Assembly: GCA_027459465.1 (NCBI GenBank)
Contig: DAIDIH010000330.1
Coordinates: 1 to 48,333 of the forward strand
Origin: Bryobacterales bacterium
GTDB taxonomy: Bacteria > Acidobacteriota > Terriglobia > Bryobacterales > Bryobacteraceae
Length of the DNA: 48,333 nt
Direction of reading: 5' to 3'
A program made the translations under genes and the position numbers. Shown here piece by piece: positions 1 to 8,717 of the stretch (position 1 is the first letter of the stretch; the number at the start of each line of letters is the position of its first letter). The notes under the pieces are model-generated. The model worked only from the letters and a program-made list of their open reading frames with translations, searched no databases and was not told the origin of the DNA.

Positions 1-211
1 TACCTCAACTCCAGCCACCCCGCCAAAAAATCTCTTGCCAACTTACACGGAAGTCGGGTAAAAAGGATCTGTTCTGAGTGTCTCCGTTGGCCGCTTTTGA
101 ACTAACCACCTATGGCCGGTTTTGCGGTGACCGCCGAGGAATCGCGGTAGACAAACAAACAGCAAGTTCGAATATCGTTATCCCAAAGTCCTGGAACACT
201 TCAAGGAGTTC

Positions 212-1165
212 ATGGCACGTGATATCACGCCGGAGGCCATCGAAGGCTTTCTGAAAAGCCTGCGCCAAGTTGAGTGGGTTCCAATCGACGGCTTGGCCAA
301 GTACGACCCTAAGGCAAAGCGCACTAAGGTTGCGAAGAAGCAGGTTGAGACGGACGCCCCCCTTTCGGCGTCCAGCAAGAATCAATACCGCACGATTCTA
401 TCGAGCATCTTCTCCTTCAACGTCAAGCGAGGGCGATACGACGTCAACCCCGTAAAGGCCGTTCGACAAGAAAAGGAACCGGCTGGCCGCGACTCGCTCA
501 TGCTGCGAGACGAATTCCGCCAGTTTTGTGCAAAGTGCCAGGAACGTGGTGACTACGAACTGGACTGTTTCTCTGTATTGGACACGACCACTGCTCTGCG
601 AAAGGGATCTCTCTTACCCCGAAGATGGGCCGACGTCCACAATCTCGAGGGTGACCTTCCGTTCCTCATGGTACCGATCACGAAAAACGGCGAACCCAAG
701 GCCGCGTTGTTATCCGACGAAGCGGTGGGGGCGCTGAAGAAGCTCCCGAGCTATGGCACGTCGAAATATCTTTTTCCCGCCAAACCGAATCCCAGATTCA
801 AAGGCGACTTCAAACGGCCATATGCATGGGATTTTGGGAAGCGGTTCCGTCGAGTTTGCCGGCTGATCGGAATTCGGAGTGGCGAGCCAGGGGAATTGGG
901 ACCCCGTATTCACGACTGGCGCCACTTTTCCGCATCGGTTCTCTTGGGAAAAGGAGTGCCGGACAATGTGATCGCCAAGCACACCGGCCATAAGAGTAAG
1001 GAGTTGGAACGGTACAAGCATCTCTTCCCGCAGCTTCGCCAGCAGACGGTGCAGTTGATCGATAGCGAAGTCAAAGTAGCGAAGAAAAGCCTTGACGAAC
1101 AAACTTTAGCACGTACTGTCGCAGTCCAAGAACGACTTCCGTCGCCATTCCCAAGTGTCTTATAA
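212..1165 (+). CDS. Tyrosine recombinase / integrase, possibly 5'-truncated
   Basis: Site-specific recombinase of the phage-integrase family, which cuts and rejoins DNA at att sites through a covalent tyrosine intermediate. Counting from the ATG at 212, the catalytic set is complete: R130 (in ALRKGS), K158, H234-x-x-R237 (in HDWRH), H260 (in TGH) and nucleophile Y268 (in ERYKHL). The N-terminal part looks like a core-binding domain. The frame stays open upstream to a TGA at 128-130, and those 27 codons still read like core-binding helix (for example YPKVLEHFKEF) but offer no ATG, GTG or TTG start. The gene therefore either starts internally at 212 or has lost its true start by truncation or frameshift. 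It ends 34 bp before a tRNA-Asp fragment, the usual place for an integrase next to its att site. The family call is firm; intactness is uncertain. Confidence 0.85.
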   Translation: MARDITPEAIEGFLKSLRQVEWVPIDGLAKYDPKAKRTKVAKKQVETDAPLSASSKNQYRTILSSIFSFNVKRGRYDVNPVKAVRQEKEPAGRDSLMLRDEFRQFCAKCQERGDYELDCFSVLDTTTALRKGSLLPRRWADVHNLEGDLPFLMVPITKNGEPKAALLSDEAVGALKKLPSYGTSKYLFPAKPNPRFKGDFKRPYAWDFGKRFRRVCRLIGIRSGEPGELGPRIHDWRHFSASVLLGKGVPDNVIAKHTGHKSKELERYKHLFPQLRQQTVQLIDSEVKVAKKSLDEQTLARTVAVQERLPSPFPSVL

Positions 1166-1199
1166 TCAGAATGATGCAGGCTGGAAATCGCCAAGACAT

Positions 1200-1249
<50 letters not shown>

Positions 1250-1386
1250 ATTCTCTCATTCCCGGTAGATTTTTGCTGAGCGACGCGCAGCATATCCAGT
1301 CGCCTGCCCGGGCGCCGGCCCGTCCGTGAGTCATTCCCACTGATCCGCCGGACTTCCGGTCGAAGTAGAAGCCACCGACATGAGTC

Positions 1387-1417
1387 TTGACTTATTTTCA
1401 GATTAGATATAATCTAA
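1387..1417 (+). promoter_or_regulatory. Promoter with PerR/Fur-type operator
   Basis: A 7-1-7 near-palindrome, TTAGATATAATCTAA (1403-1417), has 6 of 7 half-site positions matching and resembles the PerR box layout. It fully contains a perfect TATAAT (1408-1413). A TTGACT at 1387-1392 can serve as -35 with a short 15-bp spacer. A regulator bound here would block the -10, consistent with peroxide-relieved autorepression of the perR-katG unit. The start codon follows at 1425, so the predicted transcript has almost no leader. Confidence 0.75.
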
Positions 1418-1424
1418 ACTATCA

Positions 1425-1862
1425 ATGGATGCCGGCGCGATTCAACGCTCGCTGGAGGGCAGCGGGTTGCGGTGCACCCCGCAGCGGTACGCCGTGATGG
1501 CGTTTTTAATGGGACAGTCCAAGCATCCCACGGCGGGGGAGATCTTCGAGGCCGTGAATCGCGTGGATCCGCGGTCTTCTCGGGCCACGATCTACAACAA
1601 TTTGCGGGATCTGGTGCAGGCGGGTCTGGTGCGGGAGGTAGCCGCCGAGGGCCGCGCCGCGCGATTCGACGCGAAAGGCATGCGCCATCACCACTTCATC
1701 TGCGACCGCTGCGGCAAGGTGGAGGACGTGGATTGGTACGACGTGCCCGGGCCTGCGCCGGGCTACCTCGGTAAGCGGACTCTTCGCGAATGCGAACTCA
1801 TTTTCCGGGGAATGTGCGCGAAGTGCGCTTCGCGACGGGTTTCCCGACGTAGTTCGTCTTAG
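1425..1862 (+). CDS. perR: PerR-like Fur-family peroxide regulator
   Basis: Metal-dependent repressor of the Fur family, 145 aa, with an N-terminal winged helix and a C-terminal dimerisation/metal domain. The regulatory metal ligands of Bacillus PerR (H37, D85, H91, H93, D104) are matched here by H34, D82, H88, H90 and D101, a constant offset of three. Asp at the second position is the PerR rather than Fur choice. The structural zinc site is present as C93/C96 and C131/C134. The gene sits 34 bp upstream of katG, a standard PerR target, and has a PerR-like box over its own -10. No Shine-Dalgarno is visible before the ATG, fitting a leaderless or nearly leaderless message. Sensing by histidine oxidation is family knowledge, not something the sequence proves. 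Confidence 0.88.
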   Translation: MDAGAIQRSLEGSGLRCTPQRYAVMAFLMGQSKHPTAGEIFEAVNRVDPRSSRATIYNNLRDLVQAGLVREVAAEGRAARFDAKGMRHHHFICDRCGKVEDVDWYDVPGPAPGYLGKRTLRECELIFRGMCAKCASRRVSRRSSS

Positions 1863-1893
1863 TGTTTTGACCAAATCGAAGGAACAGGAGTAA

Positions 1894-4095
<2,202 letters not shown>

Positions 4096-4104
4096 TTCGC
4101 TGAA

Positions 4105-4136
4105 CTCCCCGTTTTCGGGACTCCGAAAACGGGGAG
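4105..4136 (+). terminator. Strong hairpin after katG
   Basis: A perfect 14-bp inverted repeat (4105-4118 with 4123-4136) encloses the tetraloop GACT and begins 9 bp after the katG stop. The following bases (CAAATTCTTTC) are only moderately T-rich. It most likely ends the perR-katG transcript. It also sits just outside the left att repeat of the island, so it belongs to the ancestral chromosome. Confidence 0.8.
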
Positions 4137-4153
4137 CAAATTCTTTCAAGCGT

Positions 4154-4205
4154 TTGGTCGGGGCGGGGCGATTTGAACGCCCGACCCCCTGCGCCCAAGG
4201 CAGGT
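4154..4205. repeat. Left att repeat: duplicated 3' part of tRNA-Pro
   Basis: Perfectly identical over 52 bp to 8445-8496, with mismatches immediately outside on both sides (T/A before, T/G after). It covers the anticodon loop, T arm, acceptor 3' strand and CCA end of tRNA-Pro read on the minus strand, but lacks the D arm and 5' acceptor, so it cannot make a tRNA. It marks the distal end of the island. Confidence 0.9.
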
Positions 4206-4426
4206 TTCGACCGCCCTCCAAGGTGCCCTGTTTTCAGTTCCTTACGTTTCAAGCAGATACGGGCAGCCCGTTGAAGCCTGTGGAACCCTGTTGAGCCTGG
4301 AAGCATTGGACAGCTACAAATTTATCTACAGTTCCACGCGGACGCCAATCATTTCTGCGACCGTTCCGCCAAGCTTGATCGTCATTATCCGCATCGCCCG
4401 CAACGGAGACTCGAGTAGCGGTCCCC

Positions 4427-5167
4427 TCATCGTGGTGACACCGGAGCGCCAACGCGCGGTGCTCCAACACCGCTGCCCAACGGGGGCTGCCCGAGGCGGT
4501 CCTCAAGGACTTGTACAATTCCGCATGCGAGGCGCTCCAGCAAATCGCAGTGTCCCCTAATATCCTCCGGCGTCGGGACCACGGACGCTGTCCCAGTGTG
4601 GGCGCACTCATGCCGTACTTTCAGGAAACTTTTTAAGCTGATTTGGAGTGTGTTCTCACTGCGGCCAGTCGAATCGGCAAGTTTCTTCCAACAATCCTCG
4701 ACAGCGAACCGTCTCAGGAACTCGCTGATTGTCTGTGGGCCAGGATTGGAATGCGTATCTGCAAAAGCCTCCCACATGAGTTGATAGGAAGGATCCAGTA
4801 CAGACGCCAAGCGTCTCACCATGTCCTCCGATTCAGTCATCCGCACCGCCCCCGCTCTTCGCTCCTCCCCAGCCTGCCGCGCAAGGACCGCACCACCCTC
4901 GGCGAAGTGGGTCCATCTGATCCGCTCCGGAAGATCTTGGAACGGAATGCCTCGCGAGGAGATTATCGTGATCAATTCCTCGGCAGTCTCCCGCAGGAAG
5001 GACTCAAGAAAACCGCTCAGAATGACGGCCAGGGCGCACTGGATTGTTTGATCACGCGCCCTGAGGGCGCCATCTGAAAGGGCCTGCGAAGCGTGATTGT
5101 CAACGTCATCGGCGATGTCGCGGACCCGGTTACATGACGACTTCAGGTTCTTGAGGGCCGTGTGCAT
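4427..5167 (-). CDS. HEPN-motif protein (RiboL-PSP/MAE_28990-like), putative RNase toxin or effector
   Basis: A 246-aa, mostly helical protein. Near the C-terminus it has RHECAH (R185 to H190), the R-x4-H signature of HEPN ribonucleases, at the end of a predicted helix. The N-terminal helical segment (roughly 35-65) fits the first HEPN helices. HEPN proteins of this kind are known from toxin-antitoxin and phage-defence loci, where they cut RNA or act as partners of an NTPase or ParB-like protein. It is the last gene of the island's minus-strand series, 18 bp after the DUF262 gene, so the two are probably co-transcribed and may work together. The subfamily name is from memory of the family pattern; RNase activity is inferred from one motif only. 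Confidence 0.65.
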   Translation of the reverse strand: MHTALKNLKSSCNRVRDIADDVDNHASQALSDGALRARDQTIQCALAVILSGFLESFLRETAEELITIISSRGIPFQDLPERIRWTHFAEGGAVLARQAGEERRAGAVRMTESEDMVRRLASVLDPSYQLMWEAFADTHSNPGPQTISEFLRRFAVEDCWKKLADSTGRSENTLQISLKSFLKVRHECAHTGTASVVPTPEDIRGHCDLLERLACGIVQVLEDRLGQPPLGSGVGAPRVGAPVSPR

Positions 5168-5185
5168 ACACGATGTTCGTATAGA

Positions 5186-6334
5186 CTATTGAGCCTCGGC
5201 CGGGGTCTGAACAATGGCGCGAACAGCATTCCGTGCCGCCTCGATGCGCGTTCTGATCGCGCCTTTGCCATTGGTTCCTGTGCTAATGGCCTTCTTAAAC
5301 TCCTCATCGCGGTCGCATAGTTCGTTGATTGCGGTGCGAATCTGTGCCGAGTTGACTGGGTTGAGTCGCTCCGATTGCACGTCACTGAGAGCTGTCATCA
5401 CAGCGTCTGCGAGCGGCGCCGACTTTTTGGATTGCGGTCCGTCTAAGCCGGGCCTTCGGAACGCTTGCTCACCAAAGACCTGCCAGCAGTTTCGAACAGC
5501 CACCGTGAACAGTTCAGTGTCCTCCTGCCGCAGCGAAAGATTCTCCCTGTATTCCTTGTTCCGGTCCTCCATAAATTCACCCAGGAAGTCTTTGAACCGA
5601 AGGTTCATGCGGGCGTAGTTACGGAGCGCAAAGAAACGTAACACCAACTCGAGATCGGTCATCTTCTGGTACATGCTGTTCTGCTCGCGGTCTTCATCAG
5701 ACACAGGTATACCCCACAGCCTCCTGAAGGTATGGTCGTCCGAGAGTACGTGCAGTAACCGGTTAAAGTCACCTTGAAAAATCGCATTTCGGATCTCCAT
5801 CGGTTCGGCAACCACGCCGCCGGTGTTGAGGCGGTCAAAAACGTCGTACTTTACTTCGGCCGAAGACTCCTTCAATATCACGATTGCGGGAACGAAGCGG
5901 CGGGTTATGGCGCGATCAAGCTTCTTTCTTTGAAGGTCGTTAAAGCCCTGATCGTTAAGCTCCGCCCAGACCTCAAGCCCCTTCAGCTTGTACGTATTCC
6001 TCAAAAACTCATGGATCGCGGTTAGGCGTTGACGCCCGTCCAGGACTACATAGGTGCCGTACTCGTTTTCTCCCAAGAACACGGGGGGGATAGGGACGTT
6101 CATGATGATTGACTCGATGAATCTTGACTGCTTTTCCTGGTCCCACCTATCCCGACGCTGGAAGTCCGGGTTTAGGTTGATCTGCTCCTTGATCATCTCG
6201 GGAAGCGTCGAGATGGGCAGCTCGATTTTTTGGGAAATGATCTGCCGCATCTGCTCGCGGTACTTCCGCTCGAGAGGCACCTGAAGTTCGGCCGCAAGGT
6301 TATCTCCGAAATCAACCGTCTGTTCGTCAGCCAC
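5186..6334 (-). CDS. DUF262 (GmrSD N-terminal/ParB-like) domain protein
   Basis: A 382-aa protein whose N-terminal half is a DUF262 domain, the ParB/sulfiredoxin-like nucleotide-binding fold also found in the GmrS half of type IV restriction enzymes. Visible signatures are NPDFQRRDRWD (about 55-65), the hallmark LDGRQR (98-103) and FDRLNTGG (166-173). The C-terminal half is helical with no HNH (DUF1524) motif, so unlike GmrSD it has no evident nuclease of its own. Nuclease activity, if any, could come from the adjacent HEPN protein. A 71-bp gap separates it from the endonuclease gene upstream and 18 bp from the HEPN gene downstream. The domain call is firm; a defence role is an inference from domain and context. 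Confidence 0.88.
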   Translation of the reverse strand: MADEQTVDFGDNLAAELQVPLERKYREQMRQIISQKIELPISTLPEMIKEQINLNPDFQRRDRWDQEKQSRFIESIIMNVPIPPVFLGENEYGTYVVLDGRQRLTAIHEFLRNTYKLKGLEVWAELNDQGFNDLQRKKLDRAITRRFVPAIVILKESSAEVKYDVFDRLNTGGVVAEPMEIRNAIFQGDFNRLLHVLSDDHTFRRLWGIPVSDEDREQNSMYQKMTDLELVLRFFALRNYARMNLRFKDFLGEFMEDRNKEYRENLSLRQEDTELFTVAVRNCWQVFGEQAFRRPGLDGPQSKKSAPLADAVMTALSDVQSERLNPVNSAQIRTAINELCDRDEEFKKAISTGTNGKGAIRTRIEAARNAVRAIVQTPAEAQ

Positions 6335-6405
6335 TGTACATCCCCTTTCTGGTGCTTGTCATACGCCGTTCGGGCGTGAGCGCACCACCACGGAACCACC
6401 GTCTG

Positions 6406-7140
6406 TTATGACTTGGTCTTGGCGACGGCCATGACGTGTCCGAGGAGCGAGGTTGCGAAGTTCTCGAAGCTTAGTTCCGCCGCCGGCTCGCGATAGTTGC
6501 CCTTCGGGCCATTGGTGGCGTCAGACAAGAAAAAGCAAGCTGCGTCGTAGAGCCGCTCCCTGATCAGTTTCGTGAGAAGGATTTCATACCGTCGGGCGTA
6601 TGAGGCATCTCTGAACTCGGGGAACACTGCGAAGTGCGGCTCGCGATTAGCCACCGGGCTCATCGAACCAGGCGCATCTTCGAGTAGCATCAGATAGCCG
6701 AGCCAGGGACGCGCGGAAGGCTTGAACGCGCCCTCGCGGTAAGCGGCCCAAAGATCGCTCGCACTCCCTATGGCCTCCTCCGTTCGATTGTTGTAGTTAT
6801 TGCCGAAGGACCCGACTTGGGACTTGAATTCTATCCCGGCAATGAGATGGCCGTTTACAACGATCAGCAGGTCCCACTTTTTCTCGGGCCGATACCAACC
6901 TGGTATTTCCAGAGCTTTCTCACAGAAGATCTGAGCCTGAGGTAGGCCGCCCTCACAAAGTAGATCGCGGACGAGAGTAACAAACCCGTTCATCTGTGCC
7001 CCACCGGTCACTGCGGCCCGCGCTCCTGCGTCCTTTGCTCCTGTGACCGAGCCCTGTTTTTGTGCCTGCCGCGCTCGCGTTGTCCAGAACTGTCGGATTG
7101 CCGCGCGTAATCTCTGTTCCAGTCGGGAGTTAATGGCCAT
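6406..7140 (-). CDS. XhoI/PaeR7I-family type II restriction endonuclease
   Basis: A 244-aa endonuclease of the XhoI family (PaeR7I and XhoI cut CTCGAG). The PD-(D/E)xK-type catalytic region is seen as D90 in KKWDLLI, then E104-x-K106 in IEFKSQVG, followed by the family's distinctive GNNYNNRTEEAIG stretch (113-125). The length matches PaeR7I-type enzymes. It starts five bases after the stop of the methyltransferase gene, so modification is encoded before restriction in one transcript, the order expected for safe establishment in a new host. CTCGAG sites do occur in this window (for example 3421, 4410 and 10134), so modification would be needed if the specificity holds. The exact specificity is inferred from family membership. 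Confidence 0.9.
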   Translation of the reverse strand: MAINSRLEQRLRAAIRQFWTTRARQAQKQGSVTGAKDAGARAAVTGGAQMNGFVTLVRDLLCEGGLPQAQIFCEKALEIPGWYRPEKKWDLLIVVNGHLIAGIEFKSQVGSFGNNYNNRTEEAIGSASDLWAAYREGAFKPSARPWLGYLMLLEDAPGSMSPVANREPHFAVFPEFRDASYARRYEILLTKLIRERLYDAACFFLSDATNGPKGNYREPAAELSFENFATSLLGHVMAVAKTKS

Positions 7141-7145
7141 GGCGA

Positions 7146-8168
7146 CTAGCTTGTCCTTCGGACGAGAATTGTCGTCTGGCTGAACAGGGAAGAGGTCTCG
7201 TTGGCGATCCTCTTGTGCGCAAGATCGAAATAGTGCTCGTCTACTTCGATACCAATACTGTGCCTGCCGGTCTTTGCTGCGGCCACGCTGGTTGTGCCCG
7301 TTCCGAGGAAGGGATCGAGGACTGTGTCACCTACAAAGCTGAACATCCTGACCAGTCGTTCCGCCAACTCAAGGGGAAACGGGGCGGGATGGTATCGAGT
7401 CGAAGCGCCTGTCAGACCGGTCCAGATCTGCTGGAACCACTTCCCGTGGTTCTCCTCGGATATCAGGCTCAACACCCTTGTCATGGTGTCGGGAGTGCGA
7501 TAGCCGCCAGACTTACGCTCCATGAGAATGAACTCGATGTCATTCTTGATCACGGAGTTCGGCTCGTATGGTTTGCCGAGGAAGCTCGATCCGTTCTCAA
7601 CTTCATATACTGCGTTTGAGATCTTGTGCCAAATGATCGGGGCGAGATTGTCAAAGCCGATTCGCCGGCAATGGTCCTGAATTGACGCGTGGAGTGGAAC
7701 GACCGTATGCCGCCCGGCGTTCTTGCGCCGGGACAGGCAAACGTCTCCAACAACGCAGACAAGCCTTCCTCCCGGCACCAATGCCCGGTGGCAGTGCGCC
7801 CAGACCTTGTCCAACTCGGCTAGAAACTGCTCGTAGTCCGCGATGTGGCCCATCTGCCCGTGGGAAGCTCGGTACTCCTTCAAGGTCCAATACGGCGGAG
7901 AGGTCAGCACCAAATGGATGCTCTCGGGTTTCAAGGTCTCCATCCGGCGAGCATCGCCGAGCAATAGGTTGTGAGATGTCGGAATGCGCTGGACGGCTTC
8001 TTCTATCAGGCGGACAAGCCGTTTGTCTTTAGCGATCCGCGGTATGTCGGTCTGTGGGTTCGCAAGGGGCAGAATCTCTTTCGGCACATGCTCAGCCGCA
8101 TTCAGCGGAGGAACAACCACCTCGCCATCAGCGGATGGGTCATCGACTTTTCTGAGAGCCACGCTCAT
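7146..8168 (-). CDS. DNA methyltransferase of the island's R-M system
   Basis: A 340-aa S-adenosylmethionine-dependent DNA methyltransferase. Catalytic motif IV is TSPPY (89-93) and precedes the SAM-binding motif I region DPFLGTGTT (285-293), the order of the beta class. TSPPY is typical of N4-cytosine enzymes, whereas PaeR7I-type partners I recall are larger N6-adenine enzymes with NPPY/F. The methylated base is therefore an open point. It is the first gene of the minus-strand series, has no clear Shine-Dalgarno before its ATG, and ends five bases before the XhoI-family endonuclease gene. It would protect host sites from that enzyme. Methyltransferase identity is secure; the modified base and sequence are inferred. 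Confidence 0.92.
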   Translation of the reverse strand: MSVALRKVDDPSADGEVVVPPLNAAEHVPKEILPLANPQTDIPRIAKDKRLVRLIEEAVQRIPTSHNLLLGDARRMETLKPESIHLVLTSPPYWTLKEYRASHGQMGHIADYEQFLAELDKVWAHCHRALVPGGRLVCVVGDVCLSRRKNAGRHTVVPLHASIQDHCRRIGFDNLAPIIWHKISNAVYEVENGSSFLGKPYEPNSVIKNDIEFILMERKSGGYRTPDTMTRVLSLISEENHGKWFQQIWTGLTGASTRYHPAPFPLELAERLVRMFSFVGDTVLDPFLGTGTTSVAAAKTGRHSIGIEVDEHYFDLAHKRIANETSSLFSQTTILVRRTS

Positions 8169-8259
8169 GAAGGTCTAGTACCATTCGGGAAACTCCCCTC
8201 TCGTAATCAGAGCGCACCAAGACGCACCCCGTCAAGCGGCTTGCGGGTTCGCGGCCGCA

Positions 8260-8302
8260 CGGTCCCCTTGGGGGGGCCGACCACCTGCCTTCTGTGCAGG
8301 TG
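8260..8302. other. Two tandem hairpins upstream of the methyltransferase gene
   Basis: The first hairpin pairs 8260-8267 with 8272-8279 (8 bp with one G-T pair, 4-nt loop). The second pairs 8282-8288 with 8296-8302 (perfect CACCTGC/GCAGGTG, 7-nt loop). They lie two bases apart, about 90-135 bp upstream of the methyltransferase start, in the gene-free right end of the island. They could be a regulatory leader, an operator or an element-specific site. No function is known from the sequence alone. Confidence 0.55.
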
Positions 8303-8444
8303 ACCTACGTGGGAGCCACTGAAAACACTCGCCAAGCGTCATCGCGATGCGCCGTGCGGCACCGGCAACGGATCACCTTAGCTACAAAATCATCTACGGT
8401 GGGATTTTGAAGGCGGTCAGAATCTCGGTGACTACTTGATCCCA

Positions 8445-8496
8445 TTGGTCGGGGCGGGGCGATTTGAACGCCCGACCCCCTGCGCCCAAGGCAGGT
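8445..8496. repeat. Right att repeat within the intact tRNA-Pro gene
   Basis: This is the second copy of the 52-bp direct repeat, identical to 4154-4205. It includes one base beyond the CCA end and the tRNA-Pro 3' part up to the anticodon stem. Together with the left copy it gives the likely attB core and the boundary of the island. Confidence 0.9.
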
Positions 8497-8522
8497 GCGC
8501 TACCAGGCTGCGCTACGCCCCG
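8446..8522 (-). tRNA. tRNA-Pro (anticodon TGG)
   Basis: A complete 77-nt cloverleaf on the minus strand. The acceptor CGGGGCG (complement of 8516-8522) pairs with CGCCCCG (complement of 8450-8456), followed by an A discriminator and encoded CCA (8446-8448). The D arm has AGCGCAG...GCGC, the anticodon loop is CTTGGGC with anticodon TGG, and the T loop is TTCAAAT. The 3' end points toward katG and serves as the insertion site of the island; the tRNA sequence is regenerated by the att repeat. Confidence 0.97.
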
Positions 8523-8717
8523 ACTAGTGATGCTTCTTTGATTCTAAACCACTTCTCAATTGAGCCTCCATTCCTGGGCGAATTCGTAGCTTGGAAAAAC
8601 TCAAAACCCGTTTCGTTTCCAGCCGGTGAAACCAGCGCGCGTCGCTGCCGCCGACGCCGCTTCCCTCGTTACTGTGGCCTCTGAACTGCATCGTCACTGC
8701 TAGGAACAGCGACAAGC

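Larger units (their letters stand above)
4154..8496. mobile_element. Small tRNA-Pro-integrated island with restriction-modification and DUF262/HEPN genes
   Basis: A segment bounded by two identical 52-bp copies (4154-4205 and 8445-8496, 4,291 bp apart) of the 3' part of tRNA-Pro, in direct orientation. The right copy belongs to the intact tRNA gene; the left copy is an orphan fragment beside the katG terminator. All four cargo genes are on the minus strand: methyltransferase, XhoI-family endonuclease, DUF262 protein and HEPN-motif protein. By eye the island is less GC-rich than its flanks. No integrase, transposase or excisionase frame is present. The gene-free ends (4206-4426 and 8169-8444) hold no recognisable gene; the right one contains two tandem hairpins. 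Excision or transfer would need a recombinase supplied in trans. Confidence 0.85.

Noticed and set aside
8436..8684. Plus-strand frame over tRNA-Pro (GAGRFERPTPC...)
   Set aside because: Translation of the antisense of a tRNA gene; not a protein.
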